A stretch of DNA of 64,000 bases from Pseudomonas viridiflava (GCF_900601905.1 NZ_UWFA01000383.1:496001-560000), one strand, 5' to 3'; counted from the first letter of the stretch, positions 1 through 9,626 are shown. The notes: a model not told the origin generated them from the letters alone. Translations and numbers: made by a program.

Positions 1-149
1 CTCCAGGCCCACTTGTCGCTGAGGGTGTAAAACATCGTGTAAAGGTTATTGAGCGCCACATAGATGAATGTGATCAGCGTCATGGCCGCCAGGAGGAACG
101 CAATCATGCCTTCCTCGAAATGCTCCCAGACTCGCCTGAGCGATTGCAT
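1..149 (-). CDS. TRAP transporter small permease (DctQ-type), 3' end outside window
   Basis: Only the first 49 residues are in the window; the gene continues past the left edge. The protein starts MQSLRRVWEHFEEG and runs at once into a hydrophobic segment (about residues 16-35), as in DctQ-type small membrane subunits of TRAP transporters. A GGAG ribosome site lies 7 bases before the ATG at 149. It follows the solute-binding-protein gene (251-1249) by about 100 bases on the same strand, the usual TRAP order, and a large permease would be expected next. It should act in the inner membrane in uptake of itaconate or a related C5 dicarboxylate. Assignment rests on context and hydrophobicity as much as on sequence. 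Confidence 0.75.
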   Translation of the reverse strand, partial: MQSLRRVWEHFEEGMIAFLLAAMTLITFIYVALNNLYTMFYTLSDKWAW

Positions 150-250
150 AAGAATTCTCCAGACCTAGAGAGTGCAGCCGCCCGGGACCGGGTGGCCACT
201 CGTACATCACTGCGCGACAGGCCCGCTTCTGGACAAGAGGGGCCGGACTA

Positions 251-1279
<1,029 letters not shown>

Positions 1280-1374
1280 TCAGCGTGTGGACGATTGCAG
1301 ATCACCTGCCGGGCAGGCGCCCTTGAAACGTTGCCAACTCCACGATGGCCCAACCAAGGGCGTTTGCAGAATCA

Positions 1375-1409
1375 GCTTTTGGATAACGCCGTGTTCGGCA
1401 ACGCTGAAC
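1375..1409 (-). promoter_or_regulatory. Candidate LysR operator (weak copy) upstream of the TRAP genes
   Basis: The element aligns without gaps to 35 bases of the operator at 7458-7500, with 23 of 35 positions identical. It keeps the half-sites GTTC and GAAC 9 bases apart and the upstream GC(N)TTTG...TAA block. It lies 126 bases before the start of the TRAP binding-protein gene and points the same way as the other two copies (7458-7500, 16571-16610). It is the weakest of the three. Confidence 0.5.
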
Positions 1410-1471
1410 GCGCGGACCGATGCAGGCAATTCAACATTAGCAGCTCAGGCGCAAGGCGGCCGGTTCCCTGG

Positions 1472-2296
1472 CTAATCTCTTGCCAGTGCCAGTAACCGTT
1501 GCGCCCGCAGCAGCACCGGGGCATCGATCATCTGGCCGTCCAGTTGAAACGCACCTGCGCCATGGGCGGCGCTGCTGGCCTGTACCACTTTGTGGGCCCA
1601 GGCCAGATCAGCGGCGCTGGGAGTCAGGGCGGCATGGATAACCGGGATCTGCCTGGGGTGAATGCACAGCGCGCCGCCGTAGCCCATGTCATAGGCGTGG
1701 CGCACGACCTGCTCCAGCCCGTCGGGGTCACCAATGGCGGGATAGACGCCATCCAGCGGCGGCAGCAGATCGGCACCCCGCGAATGCAGTTGCACTGCCA
1801 TGCGAGCCTGATCGAGAAAACCCAGTGCCGAAGCGCTACCGGTGTTGAGGTTCAGGTCCAGAGCGAGGTCAAGGCTACCGAACGACAAGCGCTCGACGCC
1901 TTGGCTATGGGCGATCTGTTCCAGGGCCAGCAGGCCTTTGGCGCTTTCGATGATCGGCCAGATGGGTTTGCCCATCAGCCAGACCTGCGCGACGTGGGCG
2001 GCGCTTTCGACCTTGGGCAGCACAATCCCGGCGACGCCCGGTTGACTGGCGCACCAGCGCAGATCCGCTGCATGCTCGGGATGCTCGGGGGCATTGATTC
2101 GCACCCAGACCGAGGCTTGCGGATTTTGATCCAGAAAAGCCTGCAGATTGTCCCGGGCCTGGCGCTTGAGCGGCTCTTCGACCGCATCCTCGAAATCGAC
2201 GATGACGGCATCGGCTCCGGCGGCCAGGGCCTTGGCAAAACGTTCGGGCCGACTTCCAGGCACGAACAACGCAGAGCGGACGATGGATGGGCGCAT
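1472..2296 (-). CDS. ccl: (S)-citramalyl-CoA lyase (HpcH/HpaI, CitE-like)
   Basis: A 274-residue CitE-like protein of the HpcH/HpaI aldolase superfamily. Visible features are RSALFVPGSRPERFAKA at the N-terminus, VDFEDAV (metal-proximal acidic residues), WVRIN with the conserved Arg, IIESAKG with the metal-binding Glu, and FGSLDLALDL with the metal-binding Asp. In bacterial itaconate degradation this enzyme cleaves citramalyl-CoA to acetyl-CoA and pyruvate, the last step. The ict and ich genes on the same strand support that role; a malyl-CoA or citrate lyase beta-like role is the alternative. It is separated from ict by about 390 bases of REP repeats and from the TRAP genes by about 220 bases containing an operator-like site. 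Confidence 0.85.
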   Translation of the reverse strand: MRPSIVRSALFVPGSRPERFAKALAAGADAVIVDFEDAVEEPLKRQARDNLQAFLDQNPQASVWVRINAPEHPEHAADLRWCASQPGVAGIVLPKVESAAHVAQVWLMGKPIWPIIESAKGLLALEQIAHSQGVERLSFGSLDLALDLNLNTGSASALGFLDQARMAVQLHSRGADLLPPLDGVYPAIGDPDGLEQVVRHAYDMGYGGALCIHPRQIPVIHAALTPSAADLAWAHKVVQASSAAHGAGAFQLDGQMIDAPVLLRAQRLLALARD

Positions 2297-2337
2297 GGTG
2301 GGTGGTTCCTCTTATCGCCTCGTGACGCGACGCTGTC

Positions 2338-2612
2338 CTGGGAGCGAGCTTGCTCGCAAAAGGGTCGGTGAATTTGATAAACATTTATGAGCAGAAACAT
2401 CGCCTTCGCGAGCAAGCTCGCTCCCACAGAGGTCGCTTTTCGAGGGTGTCAGACGTGCCGTCATTGCAGCCTCGCGGTGTATGTGAGCCCCTGCATCGTT
2501 CTTGGCCATGCCGCTGTCTGGTGGGAGCGAGCTTGCTCGCGAAAAGGCCTGTGAGTTTGATAAATGTTTATGGGCAGAAACATCGCTTTCGCGAGCCAGC
2601 TCGCTTCGACAA
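2338..2612. repeat. Tandem pair of REPIN-like inverted REP doublets
   Basis: Two doublets follow each other with a period of about 182 bases. The first has GGGAGCGAGCTTGCTCGC at 2340 and its inverse at 2405-2427. The second has GTGGGAGCGAGCTTGCTCGCGAA at 2521-2543 and a degraded inverse at 2588-2610. The spacers (TTTGATAAA, GCAGAAACATCG) and the downstream flanks (CCTCGCGGTG) also match, so the whole unit was duplicated, not only the REPs. It fills the ccl-ict gap. No gene is supported in 2297-2689. Confidence 0.9.
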
Positions 2613-2689
2613 AAGGTTGAGTCAGGCAGACCGCTATTGCTGCCTCGCGGTGCACGTGAGTACAGGTCCTGCGTTGTTCGTAGTCACGC

Positions 2690-3889
2690 TCATACCACCC
2701 CGGCGGCAATCAACCGTGCCTGTTCGTCAGTCGTGATGCCTAGCTCGCCGAGGATCCCGGTGGTGTGCTGTCCCAAAGCCGGCACGCCGTCCATTCGCGG
2801 GGTAAAGGCGGCATTGCGACCGGGCGGCAACAAAGACGGCAGCTTTCCCGAAGGGCTGTCCACTTCACGCCAGCTGTCCCGGGCCTTGAGCTGCGGGTGG
2901 TCCCAGACGCCCTGCATGTCATTGACCCGGCCATTGGCGATTTGCGCGTCTTCGAGCCGGGCGACTACTTCATCCACCGACAAAGAGGCAAAACCGTCGA
3001 CGATGATTTGCCGCAACACATCGCGATTTTCCGAACGCTTGAAATTGGCAGCGAAGCGCTCGTCGGTGGCCAGTGCCTTGTCCAGCAGCACTTTTTCGCA
3101 GAACAGCGCCCATTCACGCTCGTTCTGCAGACCCAGCATGATTGTCCCGCCACCGCCGGTAGGGAACGGCCCGTAGGGGTAGATGGTGGAGTGCGAGGCC
3201 CAGGCCCGAGGCGGCGGCGGGGCGCCGTTGTAGGCGTAATACATCGGATATCCCATCCATTCCACCAGGCTTTCCAGCATCGACACATCGATGCGGCTGC
3301 CCACCCCGGTCTTGTCCCGCAGCATCAAGGCCGAGAGGATGCCGGTGTAGGCGTACATGCCCGCCGCAATATCAGCGATGGAGCACCCGGCCTTGGCCAT
3401 GTCGGCTTCGCCCGGCCCGCCCGTCACCGACAGAAAGCCCCCTTCGCTCTGAATCAGCAGGTCATAGGCCTTTTTCTTTTCATAAGGCCCACCTTCGCCG
3501 TAGCCGGAAATATCGCAAACGACAAGTCGGGGAAAACGCTCGTGCAGTGCCTCGAACGACAGGCCCATGCGTGCCGCCGCGCCGGGTGCGAGGTTCTGCA
3601 CCAAAACGTCGGCCTTGCCCAATAACGATTCCAGGATGGCCCCGGCCTGATCCTGCTTGAGGTCCAGGGTCAGGCTTTCCTTGGAACGGTTGGTCCAGAC
3701 AAAATGTGAGGCCAGGCCATCGACTCGCTGATCGTACCCACGGGCGAAGTCGCCCGTGCCGGGGCGCTCGATTTTCACCACACGCGCCCCCAGATCGGCC
3801 AGCTGCCGGGTGCAGAAGGGCGCAGCGATGGCGTGCTCCAGGCTGATAACCGTGATGCCGTCCAGCGGACGGGGATTGTGTTGAGTCAT
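2690..3889 (-). CDS. ict: Succinyl-CoA:itaconate CoA-transferase (class III, CaiB/BaiF)
   Basis: A 399-residue class III CoA-transferase. The N-terminus DGITVISLEHAIAAPFCTRQLADLGA and the following KIERPGTGDFAR and QNLAPGAAARMGL are family hallmarks. The Asp in the AYDLLIQ segment near residue 140 fits the catalytic Asp that forms the acyl anhydride. Start chosen at ATG 3889 with GAGG eight bases upstream; an upstream in-frame start adds 12 residues without a ribosome site. Its place between an MmgE/PrpD gene and ccl matches P. aeruginosa PA0882, which activates itaconate to itaconyl-CoA. Other C5 acids (mesaconate, methylsuccinate) are possible substrates. Confidence 0.85.
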   Translation of the reverse strand: MTQHNPRPLDGITVISLEHAIAAPFCTRQLADLGARVVKIERPGTGDFARGYDQRVDGLASHFVWTNRSKESLTLDLKQDQAGAILESLLGKADVLVQNLAPGAAARMGLSFEALHERFPRLVVCDISGYGEGGPYEKKKAYDLLIQSEGGFLSVTGGPGEADMAKAGCSIADIAAGMYAYTGILSALMLRDKTGVGSRIDVSMLESLVEWMGYPMYYAYNGAPPPPRAWASHSTIYPYGPFPTGGGGTIMLGLQNEREWALFCEKVLLDKALATDERFAANFKRSENRDVLRQIIVDGFASLSVDEVVARLEDAQIANGRVNDMQGVWDHPQLKARDSWREVDSPSGKLPSLLPPGRNAAFTPRMDGVPALGQHTTGILGELGITTDEQARLIAAGVV

Positions 3890-3957
3890 GTCTGTTACCT
3901 CAAGGCTCTGGGCCTGATAAAACATTTTCTGTAGACGCTCGCGTAGCTACAGAGCGC

Positions 3958-5307
3958 TTACAGCAGTGCGTCCAGGTGTGGCGCATCACGCAATGCCCAG
4001 ACTCTGGCAATCAACGCATTGCCTTGCTGCGCAGTACGTGCCCCGGAGAACGCCAGCAAGCGCTGGAACTTGGCTTCCAGCTCGGGCCGCGACAGTGTGT
4101 TGCCCGGATCGCCCTTGGGTTCATCGATGGCAGCGCTGAGCGTGCGCCCATCAGTGGTGGTGACCACCACGCGCCCCAGCCAGCGGCCCGGATACGCTGC
4201 ATCGACTTGCGGGTCCAGCTCCATGCTGACTTTCTCGCGAAACGCATCCACCGAAGCGTCCGTCAGGGCCAGATCGCGAAATTCGATCAACTGCGCACTG
4301 CCATGGACGGCGATCAAGCCCAGAACGGTGCCCATGGAAAATTTTGCCTGATGCACGGTGCTCGGTTTAACTACGCGGCCCAACACATCGATTGCACCCT
4401 GATGCACTCGCGTGACGACACGGGCGATCTGCTCATGGCTCAGGCCTTCACGTTGCATCAGGTGCAGCAAGGCATCGGCGGCGGGGTGGGTGTGGCGGCA
4501 AGAGGCATGGAATTTGAACGAGGTTTCCACCAGCGCCCAGCGCGAACCCAGCCGATCCGACAGGCTGGTCGGGTTGGCATCGCTGGACATGCCCGCCGCC
4601 ATGCCTTGCTCGCCTTCGAGGATATTGCGCGCGCCGGTCAGACCATCCTTGGTCATGTAGGCGGCCAGCAAACCATCAGCCGCGGCTTTGGCGGTATGCA
4701 GCTGTTTGGAGTCGGCAGCGTCGCGCAGGAATTCCCATAATCCGGCGGCCTGGGTACCGGCGTTGCCCAGCAGGTTGATGAATTGCTCTTTATTAAAGCC
4801 CAGCAGCTTGCCTACCCCCACGGCGGCAGCGAGCGTGCCGACGGTGGCGGTGGTGTGGAAGATCCGATAGTGAGAGCGGCCCATGAACTCGCCAATGCGA
4901 ATCCCGGCTTCGTAGCCCGCGACAGAGGCGAGCAACAGATCCTTGCCGGAATTGTTCAAGTCCTGGGCTGCTGCCAACACCGCCGAGAACACCACCGTGG
5001 CAGGGTGCAGAACTGAGCTGTTGTGCAGGTCGTCCTGTTCAACCAGGTGGGAGGAAGCGCCGTTGACGAAGGCCGCAAACCAGGGGGAGGTGCCGCGCCC
5101 GCTGACCAGAATCTTCGCCTTGCCGTCGGCGGGCCCCATGCGCTCGGCGTAGCGTTCGAACAGCGGGATGGGCCGGGCGTTCTGGCTGGCCAGTGCCGAG
5201 CCGATCCAGTCCAGAAACAAGTCTTCGGTGCGATCCAGAACGTAGCCGGGAATCTGCTCGTAGTGCAGGTCGGCCAGGAACGCGGCCAGGTCTTGGGTAT
5301 GACTCAT
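3958..5307 (-). CDS. MmgE/PrpD family protein of the itaconate cluster
   Basis: A 449-residue member of the MmgE/PrpD family, which includes 2-methylcitrate dehydratase, cis-aconitate decarboxylase and iminodisuccinate epimerase. Recognisable family segments are LFLDWIGSALAS near residue 30, HLVEQDDLHNSSVLHPATVVF near 100, and FKFHASCRHTHPAADALL near 270. Start ATG 5307 has GAGG eight bases upstream. It lies 11 bases after the acyl-CoA dehydrogenase stop on the same strand, so they are co-transcribed. The orthologous position in P. aeruginosa is PA0881. Its reaction in itaconate metabolism is not settled; dehydration or isomerisation of a C5/C6 acid, or a decarboxylase that makes itaconate, are options. 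Confidence 0.85.
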   Translation of the reverse strand: MSHTQDLAAFLADLHYEQIPGYVLDRTEDLFLDWIGSALASQNARPIPLFERYAERMGPADGKAKILVSGRGTSPWFAAFVNGASSHLVEQDDLHNSSVLHPATVVFSAVLAAAQDLNNSGKDLLLASVAGYEAGIRIGEFMGRSHYRIFHTTATVGTLAAAVGVGKLLGFNKEQFINLLGNAGTQAAGLWEFLRDAADSKQLHTAKAAADGLLAAYMTKDGLTGARNILEGEQGMAAGMSSDANPTSLSDRLGSRWALVETSFKFHASCRHTHPAADALLHLMQREGLSHEQIARVVTRVHQGAIDVLGRVVKPSTVHQAKFSMGTVLGLIAVHGSAQLIEFRDLALTDASVDAFREKVSMELDPQVDAAYPGRWLGRVVVTTTDGRTLSAAIDEPKGDPGNTLSRPELEAKFQRLLAFSGARTAQQGNALIARVWALRDAPHLDALL

Positions 5308-5317
5308 GAGCAAGTCC

Positions 5318-6481
5318 TCAAAAGCTGCGTGGCAGTTCGAGCAAATGCTCGGCGACGTAGGAGAGAATCAGGTTGGTGGAGATCGGCGCCACCTGATAGA
5401 GCCGGGTTTCGCGGAATTTGCGTTCCACGTCGTATTCACAGGCGAAGCCGAAACCCCCGTGGGTCTGCAGGCACGCATTCGCGGCTTCCCAGGAGGCTTT
5501 GGCCGCCAGGTACTTGGCCATGTTGGCGCTGGCCCCGGCGTTCTTGCCGCTGTCGTACTCGGCGCAGGCGCGCCAGCGCATCAGGTCGGCGGCCTCGATC
5601 TCGATATGGGCTTCGGCAATCGGGAATTGCACGCCCTGGTTCTGTCCGATGGGGCGGCCGAAGACCACGCGATCACGGGCATAGGCGCTGGCTTTCTCGA
5701 TGAACCAACGGCCATCGCCAATGCATTCGGCGGCAATCAGCGTGCGCTCGGCATTCAGGCCATCCAGGATGTACTTGAAGCCTTTGCCTTCTTCGCCGAT
5801 CAGGCTGTCGGCGGGCAGCTCGAGGTTATCGAAAAACAGCTCGTTGGTTTCATGATTGACCATGTTGGCGATGGGTTGAACGGTCAGGCCCTTGCCGATC
5901 GCCTCGCCCAGGTCGACCAGAAAAATCGACATGCCCTCGGACTTTTTCTGCACCTCGGCCAATGGCGTGGTGCGCGCCAGCAAGATCATAAGGTCTGAAT
6001 GCTGGACCCGGGAAATCCACACCTTCTGGCCGTTGATGATGTATTTATCGCCCTGTTTGACGGCCGTGGTCTTGATCTTGGTGGTGTCGGTCCCGGTCGT
6101 GGGCTCGGTGACAGCCATTGATTGCAGACGCAGTTCGCCGCTGGCGAGCTTGGGCAGGTAATAGCTTTTCTGTGCATCGCTGCCATGACGCAACAAGGTG
6201 AACATGTTGTACATCTGTCCATGCACCGTGCCGGAATTGCCACCACAGGCATTGACCTCTTCAAGGATGACCGACGCTTCGGCCAGCCCCAGGCCCGAGC
6301 CACCGTATTCAGCCGGGATCATCGCGGACAGCCAGCCCGCGTCGGTCAGGGTCTTGACGAAGGTTTCCGGAAAGCCTTTTTCTTCATCGATCCTGCGCCA
6401 GTAGGCTGCATCAAATCCGGCACACAAGGCGCGCACGCCTTCGCGGATTGCATTGAGGTCTTCGTCGTCGTAAGGGTTCAT
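5318..6481 (-). CDS. Acyl-CoA dehydrogenase of the itaconate cluster
   Basis: A 387-residue FAD-dependent acyl-CoA dehydrogenase. MAVTEPTTGTDTT (near residue 123) and the QKVWISR strand contact the flavin, and LQTHGGFGFACEYDVER matches the C-terminal FAD segment. The usual catalytic Glu in the YEGT motif after that segment is absent; the sequence there is YQVAPIST. A Glu in GLNAERT lies where isovaleryl-CoA dehydrogenase places its base, so the protein may still be active. It matches PA0879 by position. It may oxidise methylsuccinyl-CoA or another branched C5-CoA into the itaconate route (inference). Confidence 0.87.
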   Translation of the reverse strand: MNPYDDEDLNAIREGVRALCAGFDAAYWRRIDEEKGFPETFVKTLTDAGWLSAMIPAEYGGSGLGLAEASVILEEVNACGGNSGTVHGQMYNMFTLLRHGSDAQKSYYLPKLASGELRLQSMAVTEPTTGTDTTKIKTTAVKQGDKYIINGQKVWISRVQHSDLMILLARTTPLAEVQKKSEGMSIFLVDLGEAIGKGLTVQPIANMVNHETNELFFDNLELPADSLIGEEGKGFKYILDGLNAERTLIAAECIGDGRWFIEKASAYARDRVVFGRPIGQNQGVQFPIAEAHIEIEAADLMRWRACAEYDSGKNAGASANMAKYLAAKASWEAANACLQTHGGFGFACEYDVERKFRETRLYQVAPISTNLILSYVAEHLLELPRSF

Positions 6482-6556
6482 TGCTGGTCCTCGGTGTCAT
6501 GGCCAGCCGTCGCCGGGGTCATGATCGTTGTATGAAGGTCGCCAGTGGCTGGCGGA

Positions 6557-7396
6557 TTAGTCGAATTGCACTTCTGCGCTCTGGGCGACGCCGTCTTCAT
6601 TACCTGCCCATAATTGCGCCTTGCCTGCCTCAACGATCCGGCCAGACACGTGGAAGGGAGTTGGCACGTTCAGCGGACGGACGCCGCGGTAGGCGAAGTG
6701 CCTCACCTGTTTGTCAGGGTTGGCGCGGATGAAGGCGCGCAGGTTGAAGGTCGCGATCATTGGCCCGTGCACGACCAGGCCGGGGTAGCCTTCGGTGTCC
6801 GTGACGTAGGGGTAGTCGTAATGGATGCGATGGCCGTTGAACGTCACGGCGGAATAGCGAAACAACAGGGTCGGTGTGGGCACGATGATTTCGCTCCAGT
6901 CTCCGGGCTCTGGGGCTGTACCGCTGTTAAGCTTCGGCGGGTTGGGCTCGCGGTAGACAATGTCCTGTTCTTCGCGCACGCACAGCTGGCCATTCTGCGA
7001 ATAGTCATGGCGTACGGTGACAAACAGCAGCGAGCCGGTGCGGCCATGCTTCTCATCGACGCTCAGGAGGGTCGAGACTCGCTGAGCCGGACCACCGACC
7101 TTGAGCGGCTCGATAAGCTCCACCCGGCCACCGGCCCACATCCGGTTGCGATTGGCGGCGGGAGGCAGAAAACCGCCCCGCGCCGGATGCCCGTCACTGC
7201 CCAACAGGTTTTCAAACACCGGTTCCTGAAAAAAGCACCATTGCCAGAGTGGCGGCAGGGGCTCGCCATCCGCAGGCGTCGCCTCACCGAAGGTCGCGGC
7301 GATGCGCTGGATCAGGTTGCGGCTCAGCACATCGTCGACCTCTTGCGTGCGGCCGATCCAGGCGCTGAAATCCGTAGGGGTGCTCGAAGCATTCAT
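6557..7396 (-). CDS. ich: Itaconyl-CoA hydratase (MaoC-like, double hot-dog)
   Basis: A 279-residue protein of the FAS1-type/MaoC dehydratase family with two hot-dog halves. The second half carries LLFRYSAVTFNGHRIHYDYPYV followed by GLVVHGP. This is the hydratase-2 style motif with the Asp/Asn and His that activate water. The first half holds the NRMWAGG segment. In itaconate degradation it hydrates itaconyl-CoA to (S)-citramalyl-CoA, matching PA0878. It is the first gene of the minus-strand operon; its start at 7396 lies 62 bases from the operator element at 7458-7500. Mesaconyl-C4-CoA hydratase is the closest alternative. Confidence 0.86.
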   Translation of the reverse strand: MNASSTPTDFSAWIGRTQEVDDVLSRNLIQRIAATFGEATPADGEPLPPLWQWCFFQEPVFENLLGSDGHPARGGFLPPAANRNRMWAGGRVELIEPLKVGGPAQRVSTLLSVDEKHGRTGSLLFVTVRHDYSQNGQLCVREEQDIVYREPNPPKLNSGTAPEPGDWSEIIVPTPTLLFRYSAVTFNGHRIHYDYPYVTDTEGYPGLVVHGPMIATFNLRAFIRANPDKQVRHFAYRGVRPLNVPTPFHVSGRIVEAGKAQLWAGNEDGVAQSAEVQFD

Positions 7397-7457
7397 AACC
7401 GTGCAGCCTCTGTCTTTGTTGTTATGGACAGATGATGCGAGTGGTTTGGCATTCTGA

Positions 7458-7500
7458 GAATTTGCATTTGCGTAATCCGGCGTTCATGTATGCTGAACGC
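7458..7500. promoter_or_regulatory. LysR-type operator between ich and the LysR gene
   Basis: A perfect inverted repeat GCGTTCA-N7-TGAACGC spans 7480-7500. It contains the T-N11-A core expected of a LysR recognition site (T 7484, A 7496). The 22 bases before it (GAATTTGCATTTG at 7458-7470, then TAA) form a conserved second block. The whole 40-bp element recurs at 16571-16610 with 31 of 40 identical bases and the same spacing. It lies in the divergent promoter region, so the adjacent LysR protein is the natural binder. Confidence 0.82.
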
Positions 7501-7524
7501 CTACTGCCCCGTACGGACACGACC

Positions 7525-8430
7525 ATGCACTTTGATCTTGCGGACTTGCGTCTCTTTATTCATATCGGCGAATCCCCCAGCCTGACCCAGGGCGCTCGCC
7601 GGGCTTTTCTCTCACCGGCGGCGGCCAGTGCCCGCATCAAGGCACTGGAAGGGCAGCTCGAAACCCGTCTGCTGTACCGCGACAGCCGCGGCGTGGAGTT
7701 GACGCCCGCCGGGCAGAAGTTACTCCGCCATGCTCGCCTGATCATGAGCCAGGTCGATTACCTGAAAGCCGAGTTCACTCATTTTGGTACCGATTCGGCT
7801 GGCCACATCCGGATCTTCGCCAACACCACGGCAGTGACTGAATTTCTCCCCGAAGTGCTGGCCGGCTTCCTGGCCAAGCGCCCGGGTGTGACCGTGGACC
7901 TGCAGGAGCGGTTGTCTCGGGATATCGTGCGCGGCGTGCTGGATGGCAGCACTGACATGGGCATTATTGCCGGGCCGGTGGAGGCTGCCGGTTTGCAGGT
8001 GATGCACTTCAGCACCGACCGTCTGGTGCTGATCGTATCGGTGGGGCACGAGCTGGCGCGCCACAAGACCGTCACCCTGAAACAGACCCTGGCGTTCCAG
8101 CATATTGGCCTGCACGAGGGCAGCACGCTGCTCAGTTTTTTGCGCGATCATGTCGAGCGCATCGGCAAGAGCCTGTCCCTGAGGATTCAAGTGTCCAGTT
8201 TCGAGGCCATCTGCCGCATGGTCGAAGCCGGGGTAGGGATCGGCGTCATCCCGGAGTCCGCCGCGATACGCCATAGCCGTACCATGCAACTGGTGACTAT
8301 CGAGCTCGACGAACCCTGGGCGGTGCGCGAGCGCAGCATTTTGGTCCGTGAGCTGGACGCATTGCCCGGCACGGTACGGGCATTGATTGCGACATTGATG
8401 CCCGATGCCGAAGCACCGTTGCAGCCTTGA
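7525..8430 (+). CDS. itcR: LysR family regulator of itaconate catabolism
   Basis: A 301-residue LysR protein. The N-terminal winged helix-turn-helix reads LADLRLFIHIGESPSLTQGARRAFLSPAAASARIKALEGQ, followed by LLYRDSRGVELTPAGQKLL. A periplasmic-binding-like effector domain (about residues 90-295) follows. Start ATG 7525 gives the standard N-terminus; a start at 7432 would add 31 residues that run through the operator. It diverges from ich, as PA0877 does in P. aeruginosa, and probably activates the itaconate genes in response to itaconate or a CoA derivative. The shared operators suggest that it also controls the ABC-transporter operon that starts at 16494. Confidence 0.85.
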   Translation: MHFDLADLRLFIHIGESPSLTQGARRAFLSPAAASARIKALEGQLETRLLYRDSRGVELTPAGQKLLRHARLIMSQVDYLKAEFTHFGTDSAGHIRIFANTTAVTEFLPEVLAGFLAKRPGVTVDLQERLSRDIVRGVLDGSTDMGIIAGPVEAAGLQVMHFSTDRLVLIVSVGHELARHKTVTLKQTLAFQHIGLHEGSTLLSFLRDHVERIGKSLSLRIQVSSFEAICRMVEAGVGIGVIPESAAIRHSRTMQLVTIELDEPWAVRERSILVRELDALPGTVRALIATLMPDAEAPLQP

Positions 8431-8439
8431 ACTCCCGTC

Positions 8440-8464
8440 GTGGGACTGGCTGAAGCGGTCCCAC
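8440..8464. terminator. Hairpin between convergent LysR and alcohol dehydrogenase genes
   Basis: GTGGGAC (8440-8446) and GTCCCAC (8458-8464) form a perfect 7-bp stem with an 11-base loop. It sits between the stop codons of two convergent genes and may end transcription in both directions. There is no long T-run, so efficiency is uncertain. Confidence 0.5.
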
Positions 8465-8470
8465 AGGGTA

Positions 8471-9595
8471 TTAGAAATTAATCACCTGGCGGATCGCCTT
8501 GCCTTCATGCAATCGATCCATCCCTACGTTGATGTCATCCAGCCCAAGCCTGTGGGTGACCAGTTTATCGATGGGTAGCCTGCCTTGTTTGAACAGTTCC
8601 AGATAGCGCGGGATGTCCCGGGAGGGGACGCTGCTGCCCATGTAGCTGCCCTTTAGTGAACGTTCTTCAGCGACCAGCGTGACCATGGGTACCGCGAAGG
8701 TTGCAGTCGGTGGCGCGAGCCCGGCCGTGACGACTTCGCCCCCACGCTTTGCCACGCGCCAGGCCAGGTCCAGTGCCGGTGCCGCTCCCGCAAACTCCAG
8801 GGACACATCGACACCGCCGTGAGTCCAGTCCCGCACCAGGTCGACGACACCTTCATCCAGCGCGTTGAAGGTCGCTGTTGCGCCCAGTGCCCTGGCTGTT
8901 TCCAGCTTTTGCGGGTTGGTATCGATGGCGATGACTTGGGCGGCGCCAGCGGCATAGGCGCCCAGCAACGCAGCCATGCCGACACCGCCCAGGCCAACGA
9001 TTGCCACCGTGCTGCCCAGTTGAATACGTGCGGTATTGATGGCCGCGCCGACGCCCGTCAACACCGCGCAGCCAAACAGCGCGGCGTTTTCCAGAGCAAT
9101 GCCCGGGTCGATTCTGACCAGCGAATGGGCGGAGACCGTGGCGTATTCGGCGAAGCAGGAAACCCCGTTGTGGTGATTGAGCGGCTGACCCTTTGCCGCA
9201 AGCCGCCGGGTGCCGCGCAGCAGCGTACCGCCAGCACCCGCCACCGAACCTGGCTCGCACAGCGCCGGGCGACCAGACGAGCAGGCGATGCAGTGCCCGC
9301 AGGTGGCCACGAACACCGTGACCACATGATCTCCTGGCGCCAGGTCGTAGACATACGGCCCGACAGCTTCCACGACCCCCGACGCCTCATGTCCCATCAC
9401 CATGGGTAGCGGGCGCGGTCTAACCCCCTGAATGACTGACAAATCGGAGTGGCAGATGCCCGCCGCAGCGATACGGATCAACACTTCGCCAGGCCCGGGG
9501 GGCTGCAACTCGACGTCCTGAATGACCAGTGGCTTGCTGACGGCGTAGGGCGCTGGGGCGCCCATTTGCTCAAGTACGGCGGCGCGCATATGCAT
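8471..9595 (-). CDS. Zinc-dependent alcohol dehydrogenase (class III/benzyl-alcohol-dehydrogenase-like)
   Basis: A 374-residue medium-chain Zn alcohol dehydrogenase. GICHSDLS supplies the catalytic-zinc Cys, GHEASGVVEAVG the next zinc ligand region, and CGHCIACSSGRPALC the four structural-zinc cysteines. VGLGGVGMAAL is the NAD-binding Rossmann loop with an Asp after it (VIAIDTN), favouring NAD. I chose ATG 9595, preceded by GGGAG at good spacing; the 76 residues an upstream start would add are shadow of the neighbouring SDR. It is the last gene of the operon starting at 16494 and should oxidise an alcohol to the aldehyde handled by the neighbouring aldehyde dehydrogenase. The substrate is unknown. 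Confidence 0.88.
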   Translation of the reverse strand: MHMRAAVLEQMGAPAPYAVSKPLVIQDVELQPPGPGEVLIRIAAAGICHSDLSVIQGVRPRPLPMVMGHEASGVVEAVGPYVYDLAPGDHVVTVFVATCGHCIACSSGRPALCEPGSVAGAGGTLLRGTRRLAAKGQPLNHHNGVSCFAEYATVSAHSLVRIDPGIALENAALFGCAVLTGVGAAINTARIQLGSTVAIVGLGGVGMAALLGAYAAGAAQVIAIDTNPQKLETARALGATATFNALDEGVVDLVRDWTHGGVDVSLEFAGAAPALDLAWRVAKRGGEVVTAGLAPPTATFAVPMVTLVAEERSLKGSYMGSSVPSRDIPRYLELFKQGRLPIDKLVTHRLGLDDINVGMDRLHEGKAIRQVINF

Positions 9596-9626
9596 CAAGA
9601 GTCTCCCTTCTATTATTGGTTGCTGA

